In this document: piece by piece, positions 44,613 through 54,584 of the stretch
How the letters are laid out: every line of letters starts with the position of its first letter
Numbering within the stretch: the stretch's first letter is position 1
NCBI RefSeq assembly: GCF_012911815.1
Contig: NZ_JAATNW010000003.1
Span: 421,078-485,077 of the forward strand
DNA from: Alteromonas ponticola
Lineage (GTDB): Bacteria > Pseudomonadota > Gammaproteobacteria > Enterobacterales > Alteromonadaceae
Direction: 5' to 3'
Length of the DNA: 64,000 nt
The notes under the pieces: generated by a model
The model's input: only the letters and a program-made list of their open reading frames with translations
Told to the model about the DNA's origin: nothing
The model's database searches: none
Made by a program: the position numbers and the translations under genes

Positions 44613-45806
44613 ATGAAAGACAAATCCGGATATATCATCGCTGCCGCATTCATTGGACCTGGCACAATCACTACGGCCAGCTTAGCGGGTGCCAACTATG
44701 GATTTCATTTAACTTGGGCCCTGTTATTTTCTATTGTTGCGACCATGGTGCTTCAGGATATGGCCGCTCGGCTAGGGCTGGTAACAGGACAGGGCCTGGC
44801 AGATGGGCTCACCCAGAGTACCGCCTCGCCAGCAATACAAAAATTGATGGCTTTTCTGATTGTTGCGGCCATAGGTATGGGTAATGCTGCGTATGAATCG
44901 GGTAATTTAACCGGTGCCGCACTCGGTCTTCACGCACTCATTCCTCTTGGTATCTCGATATGGTCAGTGATTCTGGGATTGCTCGCAGCGGTGCTGCTTT
45001 ATACAGGACGTTACAAGCTGATTGAAAGTACGCTGGTTGGGTTGGTGTTCCTAATGGCCATTGTATTTTTGATTACATTGCTGTTCGCGTCTCCCGACTT
45101 CAACCTGATGTGGCAGCAAATGACGTCTCCGACCATTTCATTGCCTTCATTGACTATGATTTTCGCCTTAATTGGTACCACCATTGTGCCTTACAATTTA
45201 TTTTTACATGCCAGCCTGATGGCCAAAATTAGGCGTGACGATAACCATGCTCAGGCGATTGTCGACTGTCGCAAGCAATCGGTTCGCGCCATTGGGTTTG
45301 GTGGATTGATCACGTTGGTTGTGGTGGCCACTGCCATGACGGCTTTTTTTGGCAGTGAGAACACGCTCACCGCTGGCAATCTGGGAAATCAACTCGAGCC
45401 GGTTTTGGGCGAGTATGCACAATGGTTCTTTGCTGTGGGCATATTCGCTGCAGGCTTAACCAGCGCTATAACCGCGCCGCTTGCTGCGGCATATGCGGTA
45501 TGTGGTGCACTAAGGCGCCCTGCTAACCTGGATGATGGTTTTTTTAAAACCATTTGGCTGACCGTTATTGTCGTTGGTGTGGTGGTCGCCAGTGCTGGCT
45601 TTAAGCCACTTGCCGCCATCCTGTTCGCGCAGGCAGCAAACGGTTTGCTACTACCCGTTGTTGCCGTATTCCTTCTCATTGTGATGAACACGCATCCTGG
45701 ATTAGGCCAATTTAAAAATAGACTTGCGTCCAACATAGTGGGCAGTGTTGTGATTGCGCTGATTGTGGCCCTGGCACTCTACAAGCTCGTAAGCCTGGCG
45801 AGTTAA
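44613..45806 (+). CDS. Atypical Nramp-family metal transporter
   Basis: 397 residues with about 11 membrane segments. Alignment of the first helix with Nramp/MntH puts GPGT (residues 15-18) where Mn/Fe transporters have DPGN, and VPYN (192-195) where they have MPHN. So the metal-binding Asp, Asn and Met and the conserved His are all replaced. The rest (AGANYGF, ARLGLVTGQGLAD) follows the family. It may transport Mg2+ or another substrate, as in Nramp-related clades, but this cannot be decided here. Confidence 0.75.
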   Translation: MKDKSGYIIAAAFIGPGTITTASLAGANYGFHLTWALLFSIVATMVLQDMAARLGLVTGQGLADGLTQSTASPAIQKLMAFLIVAAIGMGNAAYESGNLTGAALGLHALIPLGISIWSVILGLLAAVLLYTGRYKLIESTLVGLVFLMAIVFLITLLFASPDFNLMWQQMTSPTISLPSLTMIFALIGTTIVPYNLFLHASLMAKIRRDDNHAQAIVDCRKQSVRAIGFGGLITLVVVATAMTAFFGSENTLTAGNLGNQLEPVLGEYAQWFFAVGIFAAGLTSAITAPLAAAYAVCGALRRPANLDDGFFKTIWLTVIVVGVVVASAGFKPLAAILFAQAANGLLLPVVAVFLLIVMNTHPGLGQFKNRLASNIVGSVVIALIVALALYKLVSLAS

Positions 45807-45809
45807 GAA

Positions 45810-46940
45810 TTATGTCTTAAGCCGTTTAAGCATTTCCTGAAGCATCCCACGGCTGCACCCGTAGTTGATTCGAATAAACTCTGGATCATTGAAATCCGCT
45901 CCGGGCGAGGGTCCAACTCCCTTCCCTTCAGCCCATTGCTGAGGATTATCTACTTTCAGACCCGATGCATCGATCCAGCCAAGATAGGTTGCCTGCGGGG
46001 CAAGCATGGAAAGCCCTTCGATTTTATTTATTTCACTCACCAACAAATCACGATTGCCACGTAAATAATCAAGCAAGGATTGATGCCAGTCATCACATTG
46101 AGTAAACGCGGCTTCTGTGGCCACTAAACCAATTTTGGAGACCCACGGCAGCATGCCCATCGTAGCGTTAACAAATTGCTGTCGCACTTTACGATTAGGG
46201 ATAATGGCAAACGCGGTACCCAACCCGGCAATATTGAATGTTTTACTCGCGGCCATTAAAGTAACACTGCGCTGCTCGAGTGACGCAACTCTGCCTGCAG
46301 GGATATGTTTAACGTCGGTATCCAAAATTAAGTCGCAGTGCACTTCATCAGAACAAAGCAGCAGATCGTGTTTTTCACATAGCTGCGCAATGTGATCAAT
46401 TTCCGCTGCGGTAAACACCGAACCCACAGGATTCATCGGGTTGCATAAAATCAGTTGACTGCACAACGGGTCAGCAGCGTGTTTTTCCAGTTCATCAAAA
46501 TCCAGTGTCCATCGTCCATCCAGTTTGATGGTACCTGCGGTTAAGCGCTCCAGTCCGTTGAGCTTAGGGGCGGCAAGAAGTGGAGGATAGTTTGGGGTTT
46601 GTACTATCACCTTGCTGTCATGCTGGCTAAAGGCTTTGCAGAAGACGTTAAATGCTGGCACCACACCGGGCACCCACACAATCCAGTCGGCCTCGACTGT
46701 CCAGTCATGCTTTTCAGCCAGCCAGCGTATTACCGCGTCTTTTGCCGGCGTATATTGATTTGGCAAGGTATAACCCATTACTCCCGTATTCGTTTCTGCG
46801 TGAATAGCATCCAGAATAGGTGCAGCACACTCAAACTCAGTGTCAGCTACCCAGGCAGGAATAATGTCCTGACCTTCGTACTTTTTCCATTTAAATGAGT
46901 AAGTATTGGCGCGTGAGGGTGGGTTATCAAAATTAAACAC
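45810..46940 (-). CDS. patB: MalY/PatB family PLP-dependent enzyme (putative cystathionine beta-lyase)
   Basis: 376 residues. The fold-type I features are WVPGVVPAFNVFCKAF, LCNPMNPVGSVFT, LLLCSDEVHCDLILD and the PLP lysine in ASKTFNIAGLGTAFAI. The pattern fits PatB/MalY, which cleave C-S bonds in cystathionine and cysteine conjugates. It is convergent with the Nramp-like gene, ending three bases after it. Whether the physiological role is methionine synthesis or sulfur catabolism is unknown. Confidence 0.85.
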   Translation of the reverse strand: MFNFDNPPSRANTYSFKWKKYEGQDIIPAWVADTEFECAAPILDAIHAETNTGVMGYTLPNQYTPAKDAVIRWLAEKHDWTVEADWIVWVPGVVPAFNVFCKAFSQHDSKVIVQTPNYPPLLAAPKLNGLERLTAGTIKLDGRWTLDFDELEKHAADPLCSQLILCNPMNPVGSVFTAAEIDHIAQLCEKHDLLLCSDEVHCDLILDTDVKHIPAGRVASLEQRSVTLMAASKTFNIAGLGTAFAIIPNRKVRQQFVNATMGMLPWVSKIGLVATEAAFTQCDDWHQSLLDYLRGNRDLLVSEINKIEGLSMLAPQATYLGWIDASGLKVDNPQQWAEGKGVGPSPGADFNDPEFIRINYGCSRGMLQEMLKRLKT

Positions 46941-47068
46941 GAATGAACTGCCTCCTTGTTAAAATGAGGTTTCAGTCTATCTGGCATTCCACGCAGACAA
47001 AAGCGCATTTTTGATATATGAAAAAGCTAAAGGGAATTTGCGTAGTGGCAGCGATTCCAGCGAATTGC

Positions 47069-47449
47069 TCAGGAGAGCTTGAGTGCATCCTTGACTTTAG
47101 CAACCAGACAATCTTTTACTATAGGTTTAGCAATGTAATCATCGACCCCTACCTGCATGGCTTCAACCACCATATCTCTGGATACATCAGCGGTTAATAA
47201 AATAAAGGGGATATTCAGATTGACAGCATGACACATTTTTAACAACGTCAACCCGTTATATACAGGCATATTTTGGTCACTGATGATCAGTTGCAGCGTA
47301 TCAGGTGTTTGCTTAACCAAAAACTCCAGCGCCTGCTCACTGCGTGAAAACGTAAAAACGAAGGCGCCTAACGCCTCTTCGAGGATATTTTTGATGATTT
47401 CGAGCGTCACGTCATCATCTTCAATTGCAACGATATTTATGTCAGACAT
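47069..47449 (-). CDS. Single-domain response regulator
   Basis: 126 residues, one receiver domain. The acidic pair is AIEDDD near the N terminus, the phospho-acceptor Asp is in LIISDQNMP (about Asp57), then FILLTADV (Thr) and IAKPIV (Lys). There is no output domain, so it works as a CheY-like or phosphorelay part. No kinase gene is next to it. The HPt-containing protein at 54.6 kb is a possible but unproven partner. Confidence 0.87.
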   Translation of the reverse strand: MSDINIVAIEDDDVTLEIIKNILEEALGAFVFTFSRSEQALEFLVKQTPDTLQLIISDQNMPVYNGLTLLKMCHAVNLNIPFILLTADVSRDMVVEAMQVGVDDYIAKPIVKDCLVAKVKDALKLS

Positions 47450-47560
47450 CTCGTGAAACAGTCAGTTAGGTTACTTACAGAATACACGGTGATTGACAGG
47501 TTGCAAGTGTTGCCAACAATTCAATATTAAAACTAAAGTATATATAGTATCTGGTTAAAT

Positions 47561-47592
47561 AAAAAAGGGCGCTTAACAAAAGCGCCCTTTTT
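47561..47592. terminator. Terminator after typA
   Basis: Stem AAGGGCGCTT (47565-47574) with AAGCGCCCTT (47580-47589), with A run before and T run after, so able to act in both directions. It lies 17 bases past the typA stop at 47609. Confidence 0.9.
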
Positions 47593-47608
47593 AACAATAA
47601 CTTAATTT

Positions 47609-49447
47609 TTAGCTTTTACTCTTTTCACGAGATGCACGCTTACGATCGTTTTCAGTCAGCAGCTTCTTACGAATACGAATGCTCTTTGGTGTCACTTCAA
47701 CCAGTTCATCATCATCAATGAATTCCAGTGCCTGCTCCAGTGACATCACGATAGGTGGAACCAGCGTTTGCGCTTCGTCAGTACCAGAAGCCCGCACGTT
47801 GGTAAGCTGTTTACCCTTCAACGCGTTCACGGTCAGGTCGTTATCCCGGCTGTGGATACCAATAACCATGCCTTCATACACTTCTACACCGTGGCCGATG
47901 AATAATCGCCCACGCTCCTGCAGATTAAATAATGCGTTAGTCAGCGCTTTGCCCGGGGCATTCGCAATCAATACACCATTTTTACGCTGGCCAATTTTAC
48001 CACCTTTATGCGCAGCGTAGTGGCTGAAAGAGTGGTAAAGCAAACCTGAACCTGAGGTCAGTGTCATAAACTCAGTTTGGAAGCCAATCAAACCACGGCT
48101 AGGGATCACAAAGTCAATTCGAACTCGCCCTTTACCATCTGGAGACATGTCGGTCATTTCAGCTTTACGTATACCAAGCTGTTCCATGATCGAACCCTGA
48201 TCTTCCTCTTCACAGTCAACGGTAAGTGTTTCAAACGGTTCTTGCAGCTGGCCATCTACTTCTTTCAGGATAACTTCAGGACGAGAAACCGCCAGTTCGT
48301 AGCCTTCACGACGCATATTTTCAATGAGGATACCCAGGTGCAATTCACCACGGCCTGATACGCGGAACTTATCCGGATCATTCATTTCCTCAACTCGCAA
48401 GGCAACGTTGTGTACCAGCTCATCCTTCAGGCGGTCAAGAATGTTACGCGAGGTAACATATTTACCTTCCTTACCAGAGAACGGTGACGTATTGACCTGG
48501 AATGTCATGGTTACGGTAGGCTCGTCCACCGTAAGCGGTGGTAAGGCTTCAACATTATTAACGTCACAAATAGTGTCGGAAATTTTCAGCTCGCCTAAAC
48601 CGGTAATGGCAATGATGTCACCGGCGTGGGCCGATTCCACTTCATGACGTTCCAGTCCAAGGTAACCCAGTACCTGGCCAACTTTACCGTTGCGCTTTTT
48701 ACCTTCAGCAGTTACCACGGTCACTTGCTGATTCATCTTTACGCTGCCGCGCTTAATACGGCCAACGCCAATTACGCCTACATACGAGTTGTAATCCAGC
48801 TGCGATATTTGCATCTGAAACCCGCCTGCAGGATCAGCATTGGGCGCTTCGACTTGATCAACGATGGTTTGGAACAGCGGCGTCATGTCCGTTCCTTTGG
48901 TATCCGAATCAAGTGACGCCCAACCATTCAGCGCTGAGGCGTAAACCACTTGGAAGTCTAATTGATCATCGGTCGCACCCAGGTTATCAAACAAATCGAA
49001 TACCTGATCCATTACCCAGTCAGGACGTGCGCCAGGCTTGTCAATTTTGTTGATCACAACAATCGGCTTAAGGCCCTGTGCAAACGCCTTTTGCGTTACA
49101 AAACGCGTCTGCGGCATGGGTCCTTCCTGTGCGTCTACCAGCAACAGCACCGAGTCTGCCATCGACATAACGCGCTCTACTTCGCCGCCGAAATCAGCGT
49201 GTCCAGGGGTGTCGACGATGTTGATACGGTAATCGTTCCAGTTTATGGCCGTGTTTTTAGCCAGAATGGTGATCCCACGCTCTTTCTCAATGTCGTTCGA
49301 GTCCATTACACGTTCTTGTGCTTCACCGCGGCTTTCCAGCGTTCCGGATTGCTGAAGAAGCTTGTCGACCAGAGTTGTTTTGCCGTGGTCAACGTGAGCA
49401 ATGATGGCGATATTTCTTAATTTATTGATGTCAATACTTGTATTCAT
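47609..49447 (-). CDS. typA: Ribosome-associated GTPase TypA/BipA
   Basis: 612 residues. The G domain has [15 protein letters not shown] (G1), RGITI (G2), DTPGHADF (G3) and NKID (G4), followed by the domains II, III and V like EF-G and the C-terminal domain unique to BipA. It acts in 50S assembly at low temperature and stress. Its GC-normal body and length (E. coli 607) argue for an intact gene. It is divergent from glnA with 431 bases between. Confidence 0.97.
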   Translation of the reverse strand: MNTSIDINKLRNIAIIAHVDHGKTTLVDKLLQQSGTLESRGEAQERVMDSNDIEKERGITILAKNTAINWNDYRINIVDTPGHADFGGEVERVMSMADSVLLLVDAQEGPMPQTRFVTQKAFAQGLKPIVVINKIDKPGARPDWVMDQVFDLFDNLGATDDQLDFQVVYASALNGWASLDSDTKGTDMTPLFQTIVDQVEAPNADPAGGFQMQISQLDYNSYVGVIGVGRIKRGSVKMNQQVTVVTAEGKKRNGKVGQVLGYLGLERHEVESAHAGDIIAITGLGELKISDTICDVNNVEALPPLTVDEPTVTMTFQVNTSPFSGKEGKYVTSRNILDRLKDELVHNVALRVEEMNDPDKFRVSGRGELHLGILIENMRREGYELAVSRPEVILKEVDGQLQEPFETLTVDCEEEDQGSIMEQLGIRKAEMTDMSPDGKGRVRIDFVIPSRGLIGFQTEFMTLTSGSGLLYHSFSHYAAHKGGKIGQRKNGVLIANAPGKALTNALFNLQERGRLFIGHGVEVYEGMVIGIHSRDNDLTVNALKGKQLTNVRASGTDEAQTLVPPIVMSLEQALEFIDDDELVEVTPKSIRIRKKLLTENDRKRASREKSKS

Positions 49448-49689
49448 GTGTAGCTACTTTAAATGGCGTGCCATGGTTGGAGCAAATATTTGCTAGAGAC
49501 TTGCTGGGTTGCACAATTGGGCGCGGATTGTACAGAAAATTGAAATAAAATGCGCACTATTTTTCAAAATTTAATCGGATTTATTAAATAGTGCTTTCTT
49601 TCCAGTCTGCGGCCCCACAGTTGATCAATTTTACAGGATTTTCTGTACGCAATGTCTATACTGCTTTCAGGCCAGCATGCAGACCCGCT

Positions 49690-49706
49690 TGCACCAATTT
49701 GGTGCC
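49690..49706 (+). promoter_or_regulatory. NtrC (GlnG) binding site, strong
   Basis: TGCACC-AATTT-GGTGCC matches the NtrC consensus TGCACC-N5-GGTGCA in 11 of 12 positions. Centre about -117 from the inferred sigma-54 start, like the enhancer of E. coli glnAp2. A weaker copy starting TGCACC lies at 49711, centred near -96. Confidence 0.8.
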
Positions 49707-49788
49707 GGATTGCACCCAAAAGATCCTGCTATTTTAAATTTTGGCAGTTTTGTGGTCGTTAGCCCTTGCAACATCATGCACTACGACA

Positions 49789-49804
49789 TGGCATGAATAT
49801 CGCT
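49789..49804 (+). promoter_or_regulatory. Sigma-54 promoter of glnA
   Basis: TGGCAT-N5-TCGCT has GG and GC exactly 12 bases apart (-24/-12) and is close to the consensus TGGCAC-N5-TTGC. Start expected near 49815, about 64 bases before the glnA ATG. Confidence 0.75.
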
Positions 49805-49878
49805 TTAAATGTCGGATAAATACAACCTGTTTTATAACGGGCAATTCGACACATTTTTTTCATTTGCTGGAGGACACG

Positions 49879-51288
49879 ATGTCAGTAGAAAAGGCATTAG
49901 AACTGATTAAAGAAACAGAAGCTAAATTCGTCGATTTACGCTTCACAGATACTAAAGGAAAAGAGCAACACGTATCTATCCCCGCATCACTTGTGGATGA
50001 AGAGTTTTTCGAAGAAGGCAAAATGTTTGATGGTTCATCAATTGCGGGTTGGAAAGGGATCAACGAATCTGACATGGTATTAATGCCAGACTCTACTACC
50101 GCTGTTCTGGACCCGTTTTCTGAAGAAGTTCAGGTTAATATTCGCTGTGACATTCTGGAACCGAATACCATGGAAGGCTACGAGCGCGATCCTCGCTCTG
50201 TTGCCCGCCGTGCCGAAGAATATCTTAAATCTACCGGCATCGGTGACACGGTTCTTTTTGGTCCAGAGCCAGAATTCTTCATATTTGACGATGTGCGCTT
50301 CCACACTGATATGTCAGGGTCTTTTTTCAAAATTGACTCTGCTGAGGCGAAATGGAATTCAGGCGCTGAATTTGAAGGCGGCAACATGGCGCACCGGCCT
50401 GGCGTCAAAGGCGGTTACTTCCCGGTACCACCGGTAGATTCTGCCCATGATACCCGCGCAGCTATGTGCATGGTAATGGAAGAAATGGGCTTGCACATTG
50501 AAGCGCACCACCATGAAGTAGCAACTGCGGGACAGAATGAAATTGCCTGTCGATTCAATACCATGGTGACCAAGGCAGATGAGATTCAAATCTACAAGTA
50601 TGTCGTACACAATGTTGCGCATGCGTATGGCCAAACGGCAACCTTTATGCCCAAGCCACTGGTGGGTGACAATGGCTCTGGTATGCACTGCCACCAGTCA
50701 ATCTCTAAAGACGGCGTGAATATCTTTGCTGGAGACAAGTATGCGGGTCTGTCTGATGAAGCGCTGTATTACATTGGCGGTATCATCAAACACGCTCGTG
50801 CGATTAATGCGTTTTCCAATGCATCGACCAACTCTTACAAGCGCCTGGTTCCTGGATTCGAGGCACCGGTTATGCTGGCCTACTCTGCCCGTAACCGTTC
50901 AGCGTCAATCCGTATTCCATACGTTACCAGTGACAAGGCACGTCGCATTGAAGTTCGCTTCCCTGACCCAACGGCCAACCCATACCTGGCGTTTACCGCG
51001 ATGTTGATGGCGGGTCTTGATGGAATTAAAAACAAGATTCACCCTGGCGATGCAATGGATAAGAACCTTTACGATCTGCCACCAGAAGAAGCTAAAGATA
51101 TCCCGACTGTTGCCAGCTCGCTTGAAATGGCATTAGACGCATTGGATAGCGACCGTGACTTCCTGAAAGCCGGTGGTGTTATGACTGATGACATGATTGA
51201 CGCTTACCTGGGTGTGAAGAGAGAAGAAGTAGAAAAAGTCAGAATGACTACGCATCCACTGGAGTTTGACCTTTATTACAGTGTGTAA
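49879..51288 (+). CDS. glnA: Glutamine synthetase, type I
   Basis: 469 residues from the ATG at 49879, the same length as E. coli GlnA. A GGAGGA ribosome site precedes it. Visible are the Mg-binding and active-site segments [39 protein letters not shown] and the adenylylation tyrosine in [12 protein letters not shown] (about Tyr398). It makes glutamine from glutamate and ammonia. Control by NtrC through a sigma-54 promoter is visible upstream; adenylylation is expected from the tyrosine site. A terminator follows, but NtrBC genes lie beyond. Confidence 0.98.
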   Translation: MSVEKALELIKETEAKFVDLRFTDTKGKEQHVSIPASLVDEEFFEEGKMFDGSSIAGWKGINESDMVLMPDSTTAVLDPFSEEVQVNIRCDILEPNTMEGYERDPRSVARRAEEYLKSTGIGDTVLFGPEPEFFIFDDVRFHTDMSGSFFKIDSAEAKWNSGAEFEGGNMAHRPGVKGGYFPVPPVDSAHDTRAAMCMVMEEMGLHIEAHHHEVATAGQNEIACRFNTMVTKADEIQIYKYVVHNVAHAYGQTATFMPKPLVGDNGSGMHCHQSISKDGVNIFAGDKYAGLSDEALYYIGGIIKHARAINAFSNASTNSYKRLVPGFEAPVMLAYSARNRSASIRIPYVTSDKARRIEVRFPDPTANPYLAFTAMLMAGLDGIKNKIHPGDAMDKNLYDLPPEEAKDIPTVASSLEMALDALDSDRDFLKAGGVMTDDMIDAYLGVKREEVEKVRMTTHPLEFDLYYSV

Positions 51289-51314
51289 TTAAACCGTTAT
51301 TTCTGCTAATACCT

Positions 51315-51341
51315 AAGCCCGCAACTGCGGGCTTTTTTTTA
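51315..51341 (+). terminator. Intrinsic terminator after glnA
   Basis: Stem AAGCCCGCA (51315-51323) with TGCGGGCTT (51326-51334), then a run of T. It separates glnA from the downstream glnLG transcript, though readthrough is known in enterics. Confidence 0.9.
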
Positions 51342-51394
51342 TTCACAAAACTAGACTAGAATGTAATTTACTGAAGAGTTCGAGGAAGCAAGTT

Positions 51395-51928
51395 ATGCGA
51401 AGATCAGCGTATTGGGCAGTGGCCGTTTCACTGTTAGTCGTGAATAAGGTGGATGCTGATCCCGTGTACAAGGTTGTGCAGGAAGACGGTACCGTTTTAT
51501 ATACTAACGAGCCTCAACAGGGTGCCGAAGAAGTGACCCTCGCAGACACTACTAAAAACGCGGTACCAGCGCTGTCTTCACAAACTCGTGCCCAACCAGC
51601 TTTACAACCGCCTCCAAAAAACAAGCCTGATGTTCAGGTAAGTATTCTCTCGCCAGCACCAGAAGCTACCATCCGGGACAATCAGGGCAATCTGTTAATT
51701 AAAGCGCAAGCCAGTGCTAATGCCCGCGGTCGATACCAACTATGGTTTGATGGCGCAGCGCTAGAGACCAATCAATCTGGCATTTTCAGTCTGGAAGGCA
51801 TCAACCGCGGTGCCCACGACTATCAGGTTAAATTCATCGACAATAAGGGCAAGACTCTTGCATCGTCACCACAACAAACATTATACCTGCATCAGGCATC
51901 GGCATTGATTAATACCAACAGGCAATAA
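51395..51928 (+). CDS. DUF4124 domain protein, secreted
   Basis: 177 residues. An N-terminal signal (AYWAVAVSLLVVNKVDA) is followed by the DUF4124 motif DPVYKVVQEDGTVLYTNEPQQ, a proline-rich linker and a beta-rich C-terminal domain like an Ig/penicillin-binding-like fold. Periplasmic; function unknown. Position between glnA and glnL is common in Alteromonadales and some other gammaproteobacteria and suggests some link to nitrogen control, which is inference only. Confidence 0.75.
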   Translation: MRRSAYWAVAVSLLVVNKVDADPVYKVVQEDGTVLYTNEPQQGAEEVTLADTTKNAVPALSSQTRAQPALQPPPKNKPDVQVSILSPAPEATIRDNQGNLLIKAQASANARGRYQLWFDGAALETNQSGIFSLEGINRGAHDYQVKFIDNKGKTLASSPQQTLYLHQASALINTNRQ

Positions 51929-52010
51929 GCGAACTGCCTGGGGACCACTCAGAAGTCGGTGCAATAAATGTCCGCAATAGTGCGCACGAAAACAACTGAA
52001 TGAGGTACAA

Positions 52011-52027
52011 TGCACCATAATTGTGCA
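52011..52027 (+). promoter_or_regulatory. NtrC-like site in front of glnL
   Basis: TGCACC-N5-TGTGCA matches the NtrC consensus TGCACC-N5-GGTGCA with one mismatch. It lies immediately downstream of a TACAAT (52005-52010), a possible -10, so bound NtrC would repress, as known for E. coli glnLp. Confidence 0.65.
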
Positions 52028-52043
52028 ATAAGGACCTTGGACG

Positions 52044-53129
52044 TTGCAGGCTTACGATTTCAATCAGGAAAATTTGCTTAATTTTATGAATACCGCGCTG
52101 GTGATGGTGGATCGTCAGCTATCTATTGTATTTGTTAATCAGGCAGGCGAAGCATTGTTTGAAACCGGCAGCAAGCATATTTATGGCCACGCATTGGCAG
52201 ATTTTTTTGTTGCTGGCTCTATTGATGTAAACCGGCTTAGGGCCGCTATACGCCGCGGTGAAGACTTTACCGAAAACGAATTAGAGTTACATTTCAGAGA
52301 TGATCGCATCGTCATGGCTGATCTGACGGTGACGAATATTCATTTTAACGACAAACCCCATTTATTGTTTGAATTACGGCGTATTGATCAGCAAAGCCGT
52401 ATTTCCAGGGAGAATCTGCAAAATGCGCAGCACTTTGCAGCAAGAGAACTGATACGCGGACTGGCCCACGAAATTAAAAATCCGTTAGGCGGAATTCGTG
52501 GCGCGGCACAATTGTTAGAAAAAGAGTTACCCAGTGATGAACTCCGAGAGTTTACGCAAATGATAGTGGAACAGTCGGACCGTTTACGTAATTTGGTTGA
52601 TCGACTGTTAGGCCCTAATGCCCTGCCCCAGTTAAAATGGAGCAACCTTCATCAGGCGTTAGAGAAAGTGCGTTCGTTAATGAGGATGGACTCTGACCAC
52701 GGCATCACCATAGTCAGAGACTATGACCCCAGTATTCCTGACGTGCACATCGACCAAGAAATGATCCAGCAAGCCGTATTGAACATTGTTAAAAACAGTA
52801 TTCAGGCGCTAACCGAAGCAAGCACACCGTCTCCGGAAATACGGTTGATCACCCGGGTGGGGCGTCAAGTCACAATTCAGGGAAAGCGGCATCCACTGGT
52901 GGCAAAAATTCACATTCTTGATAACGGACCAGGCATCCCGCATGGCATTCGCGATACGTTGTTTTATCCCATGGTCAGCAGTAAGCAGAATGGCAGCGGT
53001 TTGGGCCTTTCAATTGCACAGACACTAATTAATCATCACGGCGGACGTATAGATGTTGATAGTCGCCATGGACACACCGAGTTTATCCTCTATCTTCCGA
53101 TAGAACGCCAGGAGTTAGCCCATGAATAA
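52044..53129 (+). CDS. glnL: Nitrogen regulation histidine kinase NtrB (GlnL)
   Basis: 361 residues. A PAS-like N-terminal domain (about residues 12-110) is followed by the DHp segment LAHEIKNPLGGIRGAAQLLEKE (phospho-acceptor His) and an ATPase domain with NIVKNSIQAL, DNGPGIP and GSGLGLSIA. No membrane segment, so a cytosolic kinase/phosphatase for NtrC, controlled by PII. The TTG at 52044 has an AAGGA site nine bases upstream; a later ATG at 52086 is the alternative. It overlaps glnG by 8 bases. Confidence 0.95.
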   Translation: MQAYDFNQENLLNFMNTALVMVDRQLSIVFVNQAGEALFETGSKHIYGHALADFFVAGSIDVNRLRAAIRRGEDFTENELELHFRDDRIVMADLTVTNIHFNDKPHLLFELRRIDQQSRISRENLQNAQHFAARELIRGLAHEIKNPLGGIRGAAQLLEKELPSDELREFTQMIVEQSDRLRNLVDRLLGPNALPQLKWSNLHQALEKVRSLMRMDSDHGITIVRDYDPSIPDVHIDQEMIQQAVLNIVKNSIQALTEASTPSPEIRLITRVGRQVTIQGKRHPLVAKIHILDNGPGIPHGIRDTLFYPMVSSKQNGSGLGLSIAQTLINHHGGRIDVDSRHGHTEFILYLPIERQELAHE

Positions 53130-54534
53130 TGAATCCGTGTGGATTGTCGATGACGACAGTTCTATTCGCTGGGTTTTGCAAAAAGCTCTGCACGTTGCCA
53201 ATATCACGTGTTGCTGTTTTGACAACGCCAATGATTTGCTTCGTCAACTTAACAGCGGACATGCCCCGGAAGTCATCATATCGGATATTCGCATGCCAGA
53301 AATGGATGGTATGACCTTGTTGAATGAAGTCCATCAGACTCATCCGACCATTCCGGTCATTATCATGACCGCACATTCCGACCTGGACAGCGCGGTAAAC
53401 GCCTATCAGAGTGGTGCGTTTGAATACCTGCCGAAGCCTTTTGATATTGATGAAGCAGTTACCCTGACCCAACGAGCGATTACGCACTCCAGAGAGCAGT
53501 CGCGTCAACACCAAGCCCCCCAGGTAGAACCAGAAACCGAAATCATTGGTGAGGCCCCTGCTATGCAGGAAGTCTTCCGAGCGATCGGCAGATTATCACG
53601 CTCCTCAATCAGCGTGCTTATAAATGGACAATCAGGAACGGGTAAAGAGCTCGTTGCACACGCGCTACATCGTCACAGTCCACGTTCAAGTAAACCCTTC
53701 ATTGCATTAAACATGGCGGCGATACCGGCTGATCTGGTGGAATCAGAATTATTCGGCCACGAAAAAGGGGCTTTTACCGGCGCCCAGTCGGCTCGTCAGG
53801 GAAGATTTGAGCAAGCCAATGGAGGTACGTTGTTTTTAGATGAAATTGGTGACATGCCACTTGACGTACAAACCCGTTTACTGCGCGTTTTAGCTGACGG
53901 TCAATTTTACCGTGTGGGGGGCCATCAGTCGGTTTCGGTAGATGTGCGCATTATCGCCGCGACCCATCAAAACCTGGAGCTGCGCGTAGCGGAAGGAAAA
54001 TTTCGGGAAGATTTGTTTCATCGCTTAAATGTTATTCGCGTCCATCTGCCCTCTTTGGCTGAGCGCCGAGAAGACATTCCACTGTTAGCCCGCCATTTCT
54101 TGCGTAAAGCTGCAAAAGAGCTTGATGTGGAAGCGAAAAGCTTCAGCAAAGCGGCTGAGAAGGCCATGAGCCAATTGGCGTGGCCTGGTAATGTACGCCA
54201 GTTAGAAAATGTCTGCCGCTGGCTTACTGTTATGGCCAGCGGAAAAGAGGTGCTTGCATCTGACCTGCCGCCCGAAATTCAATCTTCGCCCACAACCGCG
54301 GTGCAAGAAAGCGGCGCTACCCAATGGCAGCAATTACTTGCACAGTGGGCCGACAAAGAGTTGCACAGTGGCCGCCATAATATACTCAGTGAAGCCATGC
54401 ATGACTTTGAAAAAATTCTCTTACAACGCGCTCTTGATTATACCCGAGGGCACAAACAGGATGCGGCTAAACGACTGGGTTGGGGACGCAATACGCTTAC
54501 CCGTAAGCTCAAAGAGTTCTCTATCAGCGAGTAA
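53122..54534 (+). CDS. glnG: Nitrogen regulation response regulator NtrC (GlnG)
   Basis: 470 residues. The receiver has WIVDDDSS and the phospho-acceptor Asp in ISDIRMPEMDG (about Asp55). The AAA+ domain has Walker A GQSGTGKELVAHAL and the sigma-54 contact loop GAFTGA, and the C-terminal Fis-type helix-turn-helix is DAAKRLGWGRNTLTRKLKE. It activates sigma-54 promoters such as the glnA one in this window. The start overlaps the glnL stop. Confidence 0.97.
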   Translation: MNNESVWIVDDDSSIRWVLQKALHVANITCCCFDNANDLLRQLNSGHAPEVIISDIRMPEMDGMTLLNEVHQTHPTIPVIIMTAHSDLDSAVNAYQSGAFEYLPKPFDIDEAVTLTQRAITHSREQSRQHQAPQVEPETEIIGEAPAMQEVFRAIGRLSRSSISVLINGQSGTGKELVAHALHRHSPRSSKPFIALNMAAIPADLVESELFGHEKGAFTGAQSARQGRFEQANGGTLFLDEIGDMPLDVQTRLLRVLADGQFYRVGGHQSVSVDVRIIAATHQNLELRVAEGKFREDLFHRLNVIRVHLPSLAERREDIPLLARHFLRKAAKELDVEAKSFSKAAEKAMSQLAWPGNVRQLENVCRWLTVMASGKEVLASDLPPEIQSSPTTAVQESGATQWQQLLAQWADKELHSGRHNILSEAMHDFEKILLQRALDYTRGHKQDAAKRLGWGRNTLTRKLKEFSISE

Positions 54535-54584
54535 AACAAAGACCCTAACAACAAAGTGAATTTATAAGTTTGCTAATGCCGCCG

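Larger units (their letters stand above)
49448..49878 (+). other. Regulatory region of glnA, also the typA promoter region
   Basis: 431 bases between typA and glnA. It holds the NtrC site(s) and sigma-54 promoter described separately, and presumably the minus-strand typA promoter. An open frame can be read from 49741 into glnA but has no ribosome site and is ignored. Confidence 0.75.

Noticed and set aside
49741-49878. N-terminal extension of glnA to 49741
   Set aside because: It crosses the sigma-54 promoter, lacks a ribosome site, and the ATG at 49879 gives the standard length.
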